A stretch of 64,000 nt of DNA, taken from the NCBI RefSeq assembly GCF_000717185.1, contig NZ_JNYE01000032.1:1-64000 (forward strand), given 5' to 3'. Of the stretch, positions 31,715 to 40,430 are shown in pieces. The notes beneath the pieces were generated by a model. That model made no database searches, was not told the DNA's origin, and saw nothing but the letters and a program-made list of their open reading frames with translations. This stretch comes from Kitasatospora phosalacinea. GTDB lineage: Bacteria; Actinomycetota; Actinomycetes; Streptomycetales; Streptomycetaceae. Position 1 is the stretch's first letter. Every line of letters begins with the position of its first letter. A program made the translations under genes and the position numbers.

Positions 31715-32608
31715 TCAGCCGTTGGCGAGGGCCTGGACGCGGTCGAGCGCGCCGTTGAAGTAGTCCTGGTCGCCGGGCAGCGTGCCGGAGTCGGAGTACT
31801 GCCAGATGGTCTGGTACGTCCAGCCGGCCGGGAGGGTGCCGACCGCGGTGGAGTAGCGGGCTATCCAGAGCGGGCTGGTGGCGGCGAAGGAGCTGTTGTT
31901 GCCGGTGCAGGTGCTCCACCAGTTGGTGGTGGTGTAGATCACCGGGTAGCGGCCGGTCTTGGTGTGCACGGTGTTGGAGAAGTCGCGGATCCAGCTGACC
32001 ATCCCGGCCTGGCTCAGGCCGTAGCAGGTCGCGCCGTACGGGTTGTACTCGATGTCGAGGGCGGGCGGCAGGGTCTTGCCGTCCTTGGACCAGCCGCCGC
32101 CGTGGGCGACGAAGTACGCCGCCTGGGTGGCGCCGCTGGAGACGTTCGGCAGTGCGAAGTGGTAGGCGCCGCGGATCATCCCGACGCTGTAGGAGCCGTT
32201 GTACTGCTGGGCGAAGTACGGGTTGGTGTAGCTGGTGCCCTCGGTGGCCTTGACGTACGCGAACCGGCCGCCGTTGGCGTACGCGGTGCTCCAGGCGACG
32301 TTGCCCTGGTAGCCGGAGACGTCCATGCCCTTGGTCTGGGTGGCGGCCAGTGCTGCGAAGGTGCTCGCGGTGTCGGCTGTGTCCGTCGCGCCGGTGTCCG
32401 CCGCGTCGGCCTGTGCGTTGCCGCGGCCCTCGTGGGCGGGGACGGTCGAGCCGGCGTAGTCCAGTTCGGGGTGGAAGCCGGGCGGGGTGGCCGGCTTGGC
32501 GGCCTGCGCGGGGGCGGCGACGGCGCCGAGGGTGCCGGCGAGCAGGGCGGCGGTGGCGGCCGCGGTGGCGGCGCGGCGCAGGGCGCGGGTGGTGCCGGAA
32601 GCGGGCAT
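31715..32608 (-). CDS. Secreted GH25 muramidase (lysozyme)
   Basis: A 297-aa extracellular N-acetylmuramidase that cuts peptidoglycan. Signal peptide (RRAATAAATAALLAGTLGAVAAPAQA, cleavage near residue 36), then a linker to about residue 92 and a GH25 catalytic domain: GMDVSGYQGNVAW with the first Asp, FAYVKATEGTSY, the catalytic ALDIEYNP and the ending WQYSDSGTLPGDQDYFNG. ATG 32608 has GAGGAG 6 bases upstream. Likely used in cell-wall remodelling or to attack other bacteria. Confidence 0.94.
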   Translation of the reverse strand: MPASGTTRALRRAATAAATAALLAGTLGAVAAPAQAAKPATPPGFHPELDYAGSTVPAHEGRGNAQADAADTGATDTADTASTFAALAATQTKGMDVSGYQGNVAWSTAYANGGRFAYVKATEGTSYTNPYFAQQYNGSYSVGMIRGAYHFALPNVSSGATQAAYFVAHGGGWSKDGKTLPPALDIEYNPYGATCYGLSQAGMVSWIRDFSNTVHTKTGRYPVIYTTTNWWSTCTGNNSSFAATSPLWIARYSTAVGTLPAGWTYQTIWQYSDSGTLPGDQDYFNGALDRVQALANG

Positions 32609-32657
32609 GACGACTCCTCAATCCGGTGGCGGCGGCCGGGGTCGGCCGCATGCGGAG

Positions 32658-32685
32658 AAGATATAGTCATGGCCCCGTCAGTCAA
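32658..32685 (-). promoter_or_regulatory. Likely promoter of the GH25 gene
   Basis: On the minus strand TTGACT (32685-32680) is followed after 16 bp by TATCTT (32663-32658). It lies in the most AT-rich stretch nearby (32658-32780), a 329-bp spacer between divergent genes. Confidence 0.45.
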
Positions 32686-32937
32686 CAGAGTGTTGAAACC
32701 ACATATCGAATGAACGTATGTAGAGCGAACATCCATAGGTGTGACAATTGAACGCCCGTACTTCGCAAAGATGTTGACGGAGCGACAGGAGCGACAGGAG
32801 TGGCGACCCGCTGGCGCACCCACCCGCCCCGGCGGTAACGTGTCGACGCGCGTCCCGCTGCCGGGACGACCGGAACGGACGTGGACCAACCGAAGCGGGC
32901 CCGGGCGACCGGCCCGGCGCGAGGAGACGGGGGAGCG

Positions 32938-33846
32938 GTGCCGGACGGACGCCTGCTCGCGGTGAGCGACCTGCACGTCGGCATCGCCGAGAACCGGGCC
33001 ACCCTGGAGGCCCTGCGCCCCACCGGCCCCGACGACTGGCTGATCGTCGCCGGGGACGTCGCCGAACGCGTCCGCGACGTCGAAGCCGCCCTGCGCCTGC
33101 TCGCCGACCGCTTCGCCAAGGTCGTCTGGACGCCCGGCAACCACGAACTGTGGAGCACCGCCGACGACCAGGCCGACCTCGCCGCCCCCGCCCGCTACCG
33201 GCTCCTGGTCGAATGCTGCCGCGCCCTCGGCGTCGCCACCCCCGAGGACCCGTACCCCGTCTGGCACGGCCCCGACGGCCCGTACGCCGTCGCCCCCGTC
33301 TTCACCCTCTACGACTACAGCTGGCGGGTGCCCGGCGTCACCGACAAGCAGCAGTCGCTCGCCCGCGCCCACGCCAACGGCATCGTCTGCACCGACGAGT
33401 ACCGGATCGACCCCGCACCGCACCCCGCCGTCGAGCACTGGTGCCGCGAACGCGTCGAGGCCACCGAGAAGGCGCTCGCCGCCCACGACCCCGCCCTGCC
33501 CCTCGTCCTGGCCAGCCACTGGCCGCTCGACCGCCGCCCCACCGACGTCCTCCACCACCCCGACTTCGCCCAGTGGTGCGGCACCGACCTCACCGCCGAC
33601 TGGCACCGCCGCTACAACGTCGCCGCCGTCGTCTACGGGCACCTGCACATCCCCCGCACCACCTGGTACGAGGGCGTCCGCTTCGAAGAGGTCTCGCTCG
33701 GCTACCCGCGCGAATGGCGCCGCCGCGGCCACCCGCGCGGGCTGCTCCGCCAGATCCTCCCGCACCCCGCGCCGCCCGAGCAGCCCGTCCCCGCGCCGCC
33801 CGCCCCGCCCGAGCAGCCCGTCCCCGCGCCGCCACCTGCGTCCTGA
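32938..33846 (+). CDS. Metallophosphoesterase
   Basis: A 302-aa calcineurin-like phosphoesterase with two-metal motifs: LLAVSDLHVG, LIVAGDVAE, VWTPGNHELW, LVLASHWPLD and VVYGHLHIPR, in family order. No signal peptide. GTG 32938 is chosen with GGGGAG just before it; GTG 32881 in frame is possible but adds a non-conserved basic tail. The C-terminus carries a proline-rich duplication (PPEQPVPAPPA twice) from a 33-bp DNA repeat. Homologues often stand next to phosphopantetheinyl transferase genes, which is not the case here. Substrate unknown. Confidence 0.9.
   Translation: MPDGRLLAVSDLHVGIAENRATLEALRPTGPDDWLIVAGDVAERVRDVEAALRLLADRFAKVVWTPGNHELWSTADDQADLAAPARYRLLVECCRALGVATPEDPYPVWHGPDGPYAVAPVFTLYDYSWRVPGVTDKQQSLARAHANGIVCTDEYRIDPAPHPAVEHWCRERVEATEKALAAHDPALPLVLASHWPLDRRPTDVLHHPDFAQWCGTDLTADWHRRYNVAAVVYGHLHIPRTTWYEGVRFEEVSLGYPREWRRRGHPRGLLRQILPHPAPPEQPVPAPPAPPEQPVPAPPPAS
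33772..33833 (+). repeat. 33-bp repeat (1.9 copies) in the metallophosphoesterase C-terminus
   Basis: The bases from 33772 are repeated at 33805 for 29 bp. It stays in frame and duplicates the motif PPEQPVPAPP. Confidence 0.95.
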
Positions 33847-33908
33847 ACGCCGTTGACGGTGGCGGGCGCTAGCCTTCGCGGGAGAAACGGCACGGGGGAG
33901 GCAACACG

Positions 33909-35090
33909 GTGGGAACGCTCGAACTGACGACGGACCAGGTGCTGCGGTGGCGCCTGCACCGGCAGCACCTCGGCGCGGCGCCGACGGCCGACGGCCCGCC
34001 CACCGACACCGCCTCCGCCTCCGCCGCCGATGTCGCCGCCGTCGTCTCCGTCGTCGAACGGCTCGCCGGAGTGCAGGCCCAGGTCCCGTCCGCCGCCGAG
34101 CTCGCCGTCGCCCTGCGCACCGGCCCCGCCGCCCCCGCCGCCCTGCGCACCGCCCACGCCGAGGGCCGCCTGCTGCGCACCTGGGCCCAGCGCGGCACCC
34201 TGCACCTGCTCGACCCGCGCACCGCGGCCGACGCGCTCGCCCTGATCGGCTCCGCCCGCACCTGGGAGAAACCCGCCTGGGTCAGGGAGTTCGGCGCCAC
34301 CCCCGCCCAGGTCGCCCAACTCGTCGAGGCCGTCGGCGAACTGCTCGACGGCACGGTCCTGACCAGGGAGGAGCTCACCGCCGCCCTCGCCGCCGACCCC
34401 CGCTTCGCCCCGCTCGCCGAACAACTCGCCTCCGGCTGGGGCACCCTGTTGAAACCCCTCGCCTGGCAGGGCGTGCTCTGCCACGCACCCGCCCCCGGCG
34501 GCCGCGCCGCCTTCACCCATCCCGCCAGCCACAGCCCCGACTGGCCCGGCCTCCCCCCGGTCGACCAGGCCGGCCCGCGCCTGCTCACCGCCTACCTCGG
34601 CGCGTACGGCCCCGCCGGGCTCGACCGCTTCGACGCCTGGCTGTCGCGCAACAGCCTGCGCAAGACCGTCCTCAAGGGCTTCGCCGCCGCCCTCGGCGAC
34701 CGCCTCACCGACGTCACCGTCGACGGCGCACCGGCCCTCGCCCTCACCGAGCACCTCGACGACCTGGCCGCCACCCCGCCCGCCCCGAGCGTGCACCTGC
34801 TCGGCCCCTACGACCAGTACGTGCTGGGCCCCGGCACCAAGGCCACCGAGATCCTCCCCGCCGCCCACCGCACCGCGGTCAGCCGCACCGCGGGCCGGAT
34901 CGCCCCGCTCCTGCTCGTCGACGGCCGCATCACCGGCACCTGGGAGCAGGACGGCCCGACCGTCACCGTCACCCCCTTCGACCAGCCCCCGCCCGGCACC
35001 GGACTGCGCGCCGCCGCCGAACGCCTCGCCACGGCCACCGCCGCGCCCGGCCTCACGGCCCGGGTGGACGCACCGACCACCGGAGGATGA
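33909..35090 (+). CDS. Winged-helix DNA-binding protein, AlkZ/YcaQ-like
   Basis: A 393-aa protein of the HTH_42 family, which includes the DNA glycosylases AlkZ and YcaQ that unhook interstrand crosslinks. The N-terminal part has LAGVQAQVPSAAELAVALR, where the QxQ pattern matches the catalytic motif known in AlkZ-type enzymes. LLRTWAQRGTLHLLDP and LLGPYDQYVLGP are family blocks. GTG 33909 has GGGGGAGG 7 bases upstream. DNA repair of alkylated or crosslinked bases is probable; activity cannot be proven from the motif alone. Confidence 0.88.
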   Translation: MGTLELTTDQVLRWRLHRQHLGAAPTADGPPTDTASASAADVAAVVSVVERLAGVQAQVPSAAELAVALRTGPAAPAALRTAHAEGRLLRTWAQRGTLHLLDPRTAADALALIGSARTWEKPAWVREFGATPAQVAQLVEAVGELLDGTVLTREELTAALAADPRFAPLAEQLASGWGTLLKPLAWQGVLCHAPAPGGRAAFTHPASHSPDWPGLPPVDQAGPRLLTAYLGAYGPAGLDRFDAWLSRNSLRKTVLKGFAAALGDRLTDVTVDGAPALALTEHLDDLAATPPAPSVHLLGPYDQYVLGPGTKATEILPAAHRTAVSRTAGRIAPLLLVDGRITGTWEQDGPTVTVTPFDQPPPGTGLRAAAERLATATAAPGLTARVDAPTTGG

Positions 35091-35130
35091 GCCGCCCGCC
35101 CACCGGCACCCCCCACGGAGAGGAAGGGAC

Positions 35131-35745
35131 ATGACGCCCCCCACGACGGCACCCCGACCCACCCGCTCGGTGCGCGCCCTGCTGCGCACCCCGTTCCGGG
35201 CCCGCACCTACCGCTACCTCGGCTTCGCGCTGTGCGCCCCGCTCGGCGCGCTCCTGCTCTACGCGAGCACCCTCGCGATGCACTACGCCGTCACCCACGG
35301 CGCCGAACCGGCCGCCCCGCTGATCCTGCTCGCCGCGCTCCTCCTCACCGGGCTGCTGCTCCCCGCCTTCGACCGCCTGCGCATCCGCTGGTTCTTCGGC
35401 GAGCACCTCCACGGCCCCACCACCTTCCGCCGCGGCGCCGCCCACCTCCTCACCGGCACCCTGCTCAGCGCCCTCACCGCGGCCCTCACCCTGGGCTGGG
35501 CCCTCGTCTCCGCCCGCAACCTCAGCTACCCCCTCTGGGGCTGGCGCTCCTACCCCGACCCCGCCTGGGGCGGCCCCACCCCCCTCGGCGTCGTCACCAC
35601 CCACTTCCTCGGCGGCGGCCTCACCGTGTTCTTCCTGCTCCCGCCGCTGGTCGTCTGGCTCACCGGCCGCCAACTCGCCCTCGCCCGCCGCCTGCTCCCC
35701 GCCACCGCGCAGCCGCACCCGCAGCCCGTCCCGGCCCCGCAGTAG
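35131..35745 (+). CDS. Membrane protein resembling a sensor-domain, 204 aa
   Basis: Four to five hydrophobic segments: YLGFALCAPLGALLLYASTLA, PLILLAALLLTGLLLPAF, LLSALTAALTLGWALV and VFFLLPPLVVWLTG. The pattern with RTYRYLGFALCAPLG and GRQLALARRLL at the end is like the putative sensor domain found in front of some actinobacterial histidine kinases, here alone. ATG 35131 has GAGAGGAAGG upstream. It starts 40 bp after the AlkZ-like gene and is probably in its operon. Function unknown. Confidence 0.75.
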   Translation: MTPPTTAPRPTRSVRALLRTPFRARTYRYLGFALCAPLGALLLYASTLAMHYAVTHGAEPAAPLILLAALLLTGLLLPAFDRLRIRWFFGEHLHGPTTFRRGAAHLLTGTLLSALTAALTLGWALVSARNLSYPLWGWRSYPDPAWGGPTPLGVVTTHFLGGGLTVFFLLPPLVVWLTGRQLALARRLLPATAQPHPQPVPAPQ

Positions 35746-36021
35746 GCCGGCCGCCGACCGGAGGACGCGCCCGCCGGGAGCGGGACCAGCAGGACCAGCG
35801 GGAGCAGGACCAGCGGGAGGGGGAGCGGGAAGCGGCGCGGCCGACCCCCGGCCCGGGGCCGACCGCGCCGGTCGGTGGGGGACGCGCTCCCGGCGTCCCG
35901 GACGTACGCATCCGGCCCCCGGGCTCGCGGTCCCGGCGGCGGGGCGCGCTGTGGCACCATGGCGGTTCCGGCGCCCCGCCGTGACGGCGCCGCCAGCAAC
36001 CCCCGCCGAAGGAGAGCGCCG
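35746..36021. other. Repetitive spacer without a gene
   Basis: Contains imperfect GGGACCAGCAGGACCAGCGGGAGC repeats up to about 35830 (unit about 9-12 bp) and then G/C-rich sequence before the ribosome site of the next gene. No conserved frame was seen. Confidence 0.5.
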
Positions 36022-36666
36022 ATGACCGCCGCCGAGCCGACGTCTACCCCGACCGCCCCGCCGGTGGCAGCCGCCGGGCCGGTCTTCCGGACGGCCGGGC
36101 CCGCGGACGTCCCGGCCCTGGTGGCGCTGGTCGAGTCGGCGTACCGGGGAGAGTCCAGCCGGGCGGGCTGGACCACCGAGGCGCACCTCCTGGAGGGGCA
36201 GCGCACCGACGAGGCCGCCGTGGCCGAGCTGCTGGGGCGCCCCGACTCGGTGGTGCTGCTGGTGGACGGGGACGGCGGCGGCCCGGTCGCCTGCTGCCAC
36301 GTGGAGCGGCGCGGCACGGCCGCGTACTTCGGCATGTTCTCGGTCTCCCCGACCGCGCAGGGCGGGGGCCTGGGGCGGCGGGTGCTGGCCCGGGCCGAGG
36401 AGTGGGCCCGGGTCGAGTGGGGCGCGACCGCGATGGAGATGACGGTCATCGAGCAGCGCCCCGACCTGATCGCCTGGTACGAGCGGCGCGGGTTCGCCCG
36501 CACCGGGGAGTTCGAGCCCTTCCCGTACGGGGACGAGCGCTTCGGCGTGCCACTCCGCACCGACCTGCGCTTCGCCAAGCTGGCGAAGCAGCTGGCCGCA
36601 CCGTCCACACAGCTCGCCGCACCGTCCGCGCAGCTCGCCGGGCCGTCCGCGCAGCGGTCGCGCTGA
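36022..36666 (+). CDS. GNAT N-acetyltransferase
   Basis: A 214-aa acetyltransferase with one GNAT domain (VFRTAGPADVPALVALVESAY; acetyl-CoA motif FSVSPTAQGGGLGRRVLARAEEWA; closing MEMTVIEQRPDLIAWYERRGFARTGEFEPFPYGD). The IEQR-LIAWYERRGF ending is typical of a group found in many bacteria with unknown substrate. ATG 36022 follows AAGGAG. The C-terminus is a 7-residue repeat (QLAAPSA, three times) that looks like a tandem expansion outside the fold. Confidence 0.9.
   Translation: MTAAEPTSTPTAPPVAAAGPVFRTAGPADVPALVALVESAYRGESSRAGWTTEAHLLEGQRTDEAAVAELLGRPDSVVLLVDGDGGGPVACCHVERRGTAAYFGMFSVSPTAQGGGLGRRVLARAEEWARVEWGATAMEMTVIEQRPDLIAWYERRGFARTGEFEPFPYGDERFGVPLRTDLRFAKLAKQLAAPSTQLAAPSAQLAGPSAQRSR
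36589..36651 (+). repeat. 21-bp tandem repeat, 3 copies, at the end of the GNAT gene
   Basis: Units starting at 36589, 36610 and 36631 encode QLAAPST, QLAAPSA and QLAGPSA. In frame, just before the stop. Confidence 0.95.
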
Positions 36667-36733
36667 CCGCCGCGCCGACGGCCCGGGCACTACCGCTGCC
36701 GTTCCCGTTCCTGCTTCCGCCCCTGCTCCCGCG

Positions 36734-38785
36734 TCACCACTTCGACGGCGCGGGCGGGGCGACCACCGGCGGGCGGTCGTCGCAGGTGAGGGTGTTGGGC
36801 AGCTCCCAGGAGGCCAGCCAGTCGCCGGTGGTGCCGCCGCCGGAGTTGCCGCCCAGGTCGGTGACCGAGAACTCGGAGCCGGCCGGGGTGAAGTGGAAGG
36901 TGCCGCAGTTGTTGATGCCGACGGCGCCGACGTTGCGGGCGGTCACGTCCTGGAAGCTGGCGGACCCGGCGACGCGGGCGCTGAGCACCGAGGTGCCGGT
37001 GCCGTCGATCTTCACGTCCTTGAACGCCAGGTTGGACAGCTCGTACTGGTCCTTCACGCCCCACTCGGCGACCGCCATGATCGCGTTGTAGGTGGAGTCC
37101 AGGTAGTGGTCGCCGGTGACGGCGACGTCGGCGTCGATGTCCCGGTCGAGCACCTCGAACCAGATCGCGCCGAGGCCGATGTTCCAGTTCAGCTCGTACG
37201 TCCCGGCCCGCACGGTGGTGTTGTCGGTGAAGTGCAGGTACCCGGCGAACGGCTCGGCCCCGAAGCGGGAGCCCGCGTGCAGGCCGGAGCCCTCGCGGAC
37301 CGGGTCGGCGACCAGGTTGTTCGAGACGGTGGTGTCGGTGCCGCCGTAGACGGCGATGGCGTTGGCCAGGGTCGGCGACTGCACGGTGTTGTGGTCGATG
37401 GTGATCCGGGCGTCCGCGGTCTTCTCCGACCAGAGCGCGATGCCGTCGTCGCCGGTGTTGCGCAGGAAGTTGTCGCGGATCAGCGAGTCGGTGACGCCGG
37501 TGTGGAAGTTGATGCCGTCGGCGACCTGGTCGGCGATCTGGTTGCCGGTGATCGTCAGGTTCGTCATCGGGCCGTCCAGCCAGATGCCGACCTTGGTGTG
37601 GTGGATGTACAGGCCCTCGATGCTGGAGTCGCTGAACGCGCCGCCGACGCCGTTGACCTGGTCGGTGTCGATCCGCTCCCGGACGTCGCCCTCGATGGCG
37701 AAGCCGGAGAGGTGGACGTTGCGGCTGCCGCCCTGCGCCGCGTCCTTGCCGTAGATGCCGACGCCGGTGTGCACGCTCCCGTCGGGGGCGGGGGTGGCCA
37801 GGGTCTGCTGGGTGCCCTTGAGCACGGTGTACCAGCTGCCCGCGCCGACCAGCGTCACGTCGTCGACCACCAGGTGGCGGTTGACCTGGAACACGCCCGG
37901 CGGCAGGTAGACCGGCAGGTGCAGGGCCTTGGCGAGCTCGACCGCCCGCTCGATCGCGTCCGCCGAGTCGCGCCGCCCGGTCGGGTCCGCGCCCAGCGCC
38001 AGCACGTTGACGGCCTTCCGCTCGACGTGCGGCGCGGCGACCAGCTGCGAGTCCAGCAGGTCGATCGCCGCCCAGGGCGCCTTCGACCCGGCGGGCAGCG
38101 CGACGCGGACCCTGTCGCCCGCCCTGTAGGTGCGGCCCAGCAGCAGCCGCTGCTCGTCGTACATGTGGCCGGGCCGGAACGGGGTGGCGACCGTCGGCGC
38201 GGGGGTGGTCGCCGCGGGCACGCAGCCGCACTCGGTGATCCACCAGTCCGGGTGCAGCAGCCCGGCCTTCGGGTCGTTGGTGAACGGGTACTGGTTGTAC
38301 AGCCAGGAGTACTGGCTGGTGGCGGAGAGCTGGCGGCGGTCCCTGCCGTTGACGGTGACGTCCAGCGGCGCGGTGGTCCCGCCGCCGTCCGCCGCGTCCG
38401 GGAGGCTGTAGCGGACGGTGATCGCGTTGGCGGCCGCGGGCAGGGTGAACTCGACGTACTGGCCGGGGGCCAGCTTCACCGCGCTGCGGCCCGAGGCCTC
38501 CGCGGCCAGGGTGTACGCGGTGCGGTCGGCGGCGACCACGCTGCCGGTGGTGGCGGCGTGCTCGGCCTCCTGCTCCTGGAAGTCGACCCGGGCGCCGCGG
38601 CCCGCGGTCAGCGCCGGGTCGATCCCGGCCCGGGTCACCACGGCGCCGCCGGACGCGGACGCGGCCTGCGCGGCCGGGGCACACAGCGCCACCCCCAGCC
38701 CGAGCACGGAGGCGACCACGACCGCCCCGGCACGGGCCGAACGGGGGAGGACGGAACGGGAGGGGGAGGCGGGGGCAGCAGTCAT
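36734..38785 (-). CDS. Secreted right-handed beta-helix glycosidase with CBM35-like domain
   Basis: An extracellular polysaccharide hydrolase of 683 aa. Signal peptide (AGAVVVASVLGLGVALCAPAA, cleavage near residue 42), a CBM6/35-like domain (VDFQEQEAEHAATTG onward, to about residue 245) and a parallel beta-helix from NVLALGADPTGRRDSADAIERA to about residue 640. The helix rungs NFLRNTGDDGIALWSEK hold a DDG motif like the catalytic aspartates of GH87/GH49 enzymes. This suggests an alpha-1,3-glucanase or mycodextranase, acting on fungal or bacterial alpha-glucan; GH28-like activity is the alternative. Upstream is a CTCTCTGAAAGG leader with weak ribosome site. Confidence 0.8.
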   Translation of the reverse strand: MTAAPASPSRSVLPRSARAGAVVVASVLGLGVALCAPAAQAASASGGAVVTRAGIDPALTAGRGARVDFQEQEAEHAATTGSVVAADRTAYTLAAEASGRSAVKLAPGQYVEFTLPAAANAITVRYSLPDAADGGGTTAPLDVTVNGRDRRQLSATSQYSWLYNQYPFTNDPKAGLLHPDWWITECGCVPAATTPAPTVATPFRPGHMYDEQRLLLGRTYRAGDRVRVALPAGSKAPWAAIDLLDSQLVAAPHVERKAVNVLALGADPTGRRDSADAIERAVELAKALHLPVYLPPGVFQVNRHLVVDDVTLVGAGSWYTVLKGTQQTLATPAPDGSVHTGVGIYGKDAAQGGSRNVHLSGFAIEGDVRERIDTDQVNGVGGAFSDSSIEGLYIHHTKVGIWLDGPMTNLTITGNQIADQVADGINFHTGVTDSLIRDNFLRNTGDDGIALWSEKTADARITIDHNTVQSPTLANAIAVYGGTDTTVSNNLVADPVREGSGLHAGSRFGAEPFAGYLHFTDNTTVRAGTYELNWNIGLGAIWFEVLDRDIDADVAVTGDHYLDSTYNAIMAVAEWGVKDQYELSNLAFKDVKIDGTGTSVLSARVAGSASFQDVTARNVGAVGINNCGTFHFTPAGSEFSVTDLGGNSGGGTTGDWLASWELPNTLTCDDRPPVVAPPAPSKW

Positions 38786-38884
38786 CGGGGACCGGCTCTC
38801 TGAAAGGCGTGGTGGAGGTGAGCCGACAGTAGGGGGGCGTGCCGCACCACCACAAGAGAGTTGCGCAGAAATTTCTACCCGATG

Positions 38885-39280
38885 TCAGATTCTTGCGACC
38901 GAAGAGTCAATCGTTGCGGTGCGATCGGCCTTCCACTCCACGTACCGGCCCGACTCCCGGGTCAGGCCCGCCAGGAACCACAGCAGCAGCGCCGTGTCGT
39001 CGCCCCACCCCAGCAGCGGCAGGAAGTCCGGCACCGCGTCGACCGGACTGAGCAGGTAGACCCCCACCGCCAGCGTCAACGCCGCCAGCTTCCCCGGCCC
39101 CACCCCCGGGTACCGCCCCGCCAGCGCGTCCCGCACCAGGCGCGGCAGCGCCCGCACCCGCGCCACCGGCCCCGGCGCGCCCGGCCGCCGGGCCTCCCGG
39201 TACAGCCCCCACGCCGACCGCGTCACCGCCAGCCCGTCCAGCCCCCGCACCCGGGCCGCCCTGCCCTTGCCACTGCCCAT
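38885..39280 (-). CDS. DUF1232 (YkvA-like) membrane protein, 131 aa
   Basis: A small membrane protein with the DUF1232 core: YLLSPVDAVPDFLPLLGWGDDTALLLWFL, i.e. the SPIDLIPDFIP-like motif followed by a second hydrophobic stretch. ATG 39280 has GGGAGG 5 bases upstream. Family function is unknown. It is divergent from the 87-aa gene at 39445. Confidence 0.88.
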   Translation of the reverse strand: MGSGKGRAARVRGLDGLAVTRSAWGLYREARRPGAPGPVARVRALPRLVRDALAGRYPGVGPGKLAALTLAVGVYLLSPVDAVPDFLPLLGWGDDTALLLWFLAGLTRESGRYVEWKADRTATIDSSVARI

Positions 39281-39444
39281 GGGGACCTCCCGGGACGAAC
39301 GCGTCGATTCCCTCCACGGTACGGGACCGCACCCGCCGGACCCGGGCCCGTACCGAAACCGCGACACACCCGTGCGGACCCGGGACACGCCGCCCGGCGC
39401 GCCGTGGGAGTGCGCCGCACGGGGGCACGGCCGATGCTGGCCGC

Positions 39445-39708
39445 ATGACGAGCACGAACGCGAGCACGAGCAGCAGCAGTGGCGGTAGTGCCGCCGAGGA
39501 GCCCCTGGTCCGGGTCGCCGAGTTCCGCACCGACAGCCGCTACCGGCTGGTCCACTTCCGGGACGCGGGCTGGAAGCCGCTGGCCCCCGAGGAGTTCGAA
39601 CCCGAGGTCCACCGCCACTTCCCCGACCTCGACCCGCGCGACCCCGCCCGGGTGCACTGGGACGACCGCCCCTGGGAGTGGCCCGCCTGGCACCCCGGCG
39701 AAGCCTGA
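39445..39708 (+). CDS. Small hypothetical protein, 87 aa
   Basis: Not recognised. A Ser/Thr-rich start (NASTSSSSGGS) is followed by VRVAEFRTDSRYRLVHFRDAGWKPL and a Trp/Asp/Pro-rich end (VHWDDRPWEWPAWHPGEA). Soluble. Strong GC3 in this frame. No clear ribosome site before ATG 39445. Convergent with the isochorismatase-like gene, whose stop is in a 12-bp duplication. Confidence 0.65.
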   Translation: MTSTNASTSSSSGGSAAEEPLVRVAEFRTDSRYRLVHFRDAGWKPLAPEEFEPEVHRHFPDLDPRDPARVHWDDRPWEWPAWHPGEA

Positions 39709-39728
39709 CCCGCGCCCCCGGGCGCGCC

Positions 39729-39752
39729 GCTCAGCGGGTCGCTCAGCGGGTC
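39729..39752. repeat. 12-bp direct duplication containing a stop codon
   Basis: GCTCAGCGGGTC occurs at 39729 and again at 39741. On the minus strand each copy supplies a TGA in the same frame, so the isochorismatase-like gene has two in-frame stops. Confidence 0.95.
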
Positions 39753-40327
39753 GCGGCCAGCAGCGCCAGCACCTCCGCGGTGGTGCCGGTCTCGCCCAGC
39801 CGCGGGAAGACCCGCTGCACGCTGTTGCGGTGCGCCTCCGCGTCCAGGTCGCTCATCGCGTCGACCGCCAGCGTCACGTGGTAGCCGTGCTCGTGCGCGG
39901 CCCGGGCGGTCGACTCCACGCCCATGCTGGTCGCCACGCCGGTCAGCACGATCTGCGTCACCCCGCGGCGGCGCAGCTGCACGTCCAGGTCGGTGCCGTG
40001 GAAGGCGCCCCAGTTGTGCTTGGTGACCACCAGGTCGGACGGGTCCAGCAGCTCGTCGGAGAGCTTGTCCCACCCCGCGGGCCGGGCCGCCCCGGAACCG
40101 CCCCGGTTCTGCTCGGTCCGCCCCGGCGGCACGTCCCCGCCGTCCGCGGCGAAGGACACCCGCACCAGCACCACCGGCAGCTTCGCGGCGCGGAACGCCC
40201 CGGCCAGCGCGATGCTGCGCTCCAGCACCTCGCGGGCCGGGTGCGGGGCGGTGGGGGCAGCCAGGATGCCCTGCTGGAGGTCGATGACGACCAGGGCGGT
40301 GTTCGGGTCGAGCGCGGTGACGGACAC
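39743..40327 (-). CDS. Isochorismatase-family hydrolase lacking the catalytic Cys
   Basis: A 194-aa cysteine-hydrolase-fold protein. The catalytic Asp is in ALVVIDLQQG and Lys in VVTKHNWGAF. At the position of the usual nucleophilic Cys the sequence is LTGVATSMGVESTARAA, with Gly instead. Loss of Cys is known in true isochorismatases, so the enzyme may act on a vinyl ether or be inactive. GTG 40327 has AAAGG 7 bases upstream. Substrate unknown. Confidence 0.88.
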   Translation of the reverse strand: MSVTALDPNTALVVIDLQQGILAAPTAPHPAREVLERSIALAGAFRAAKLPVVLVRVSFAADGGDVPPGRTEQNRGGSGAARPAGWDKLSDELLDPSDLVVTKHNWGAFHGTDLDVQLRRRGVTQIVLTGVATSMGVESTARAAHEHGYHVTLAVDAMSDLDAEAHRNSVQRVFPRLGETGTTAEVLALLAATR

Positions 40328-40430
40328 GGCGGGCCTTTCGTCGGGGCGGTGCGCGAACGGCCCGGGGCCCGGACCGTCCAGTTCCACTGCGCAGGTTACC
40401 TGCACAGTTCGGACGGCCCGGGCCCCGGGC

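Noticed and set aside
32686-32760. A second divergent promoter and operator in the AT-rich stretch upstream of the GH25 gene
   Set aside because: Several near-palindromes such as ACGTATGT are present but none is perfect, and no -35/-10 pair with good spacing toward 32938 was found.
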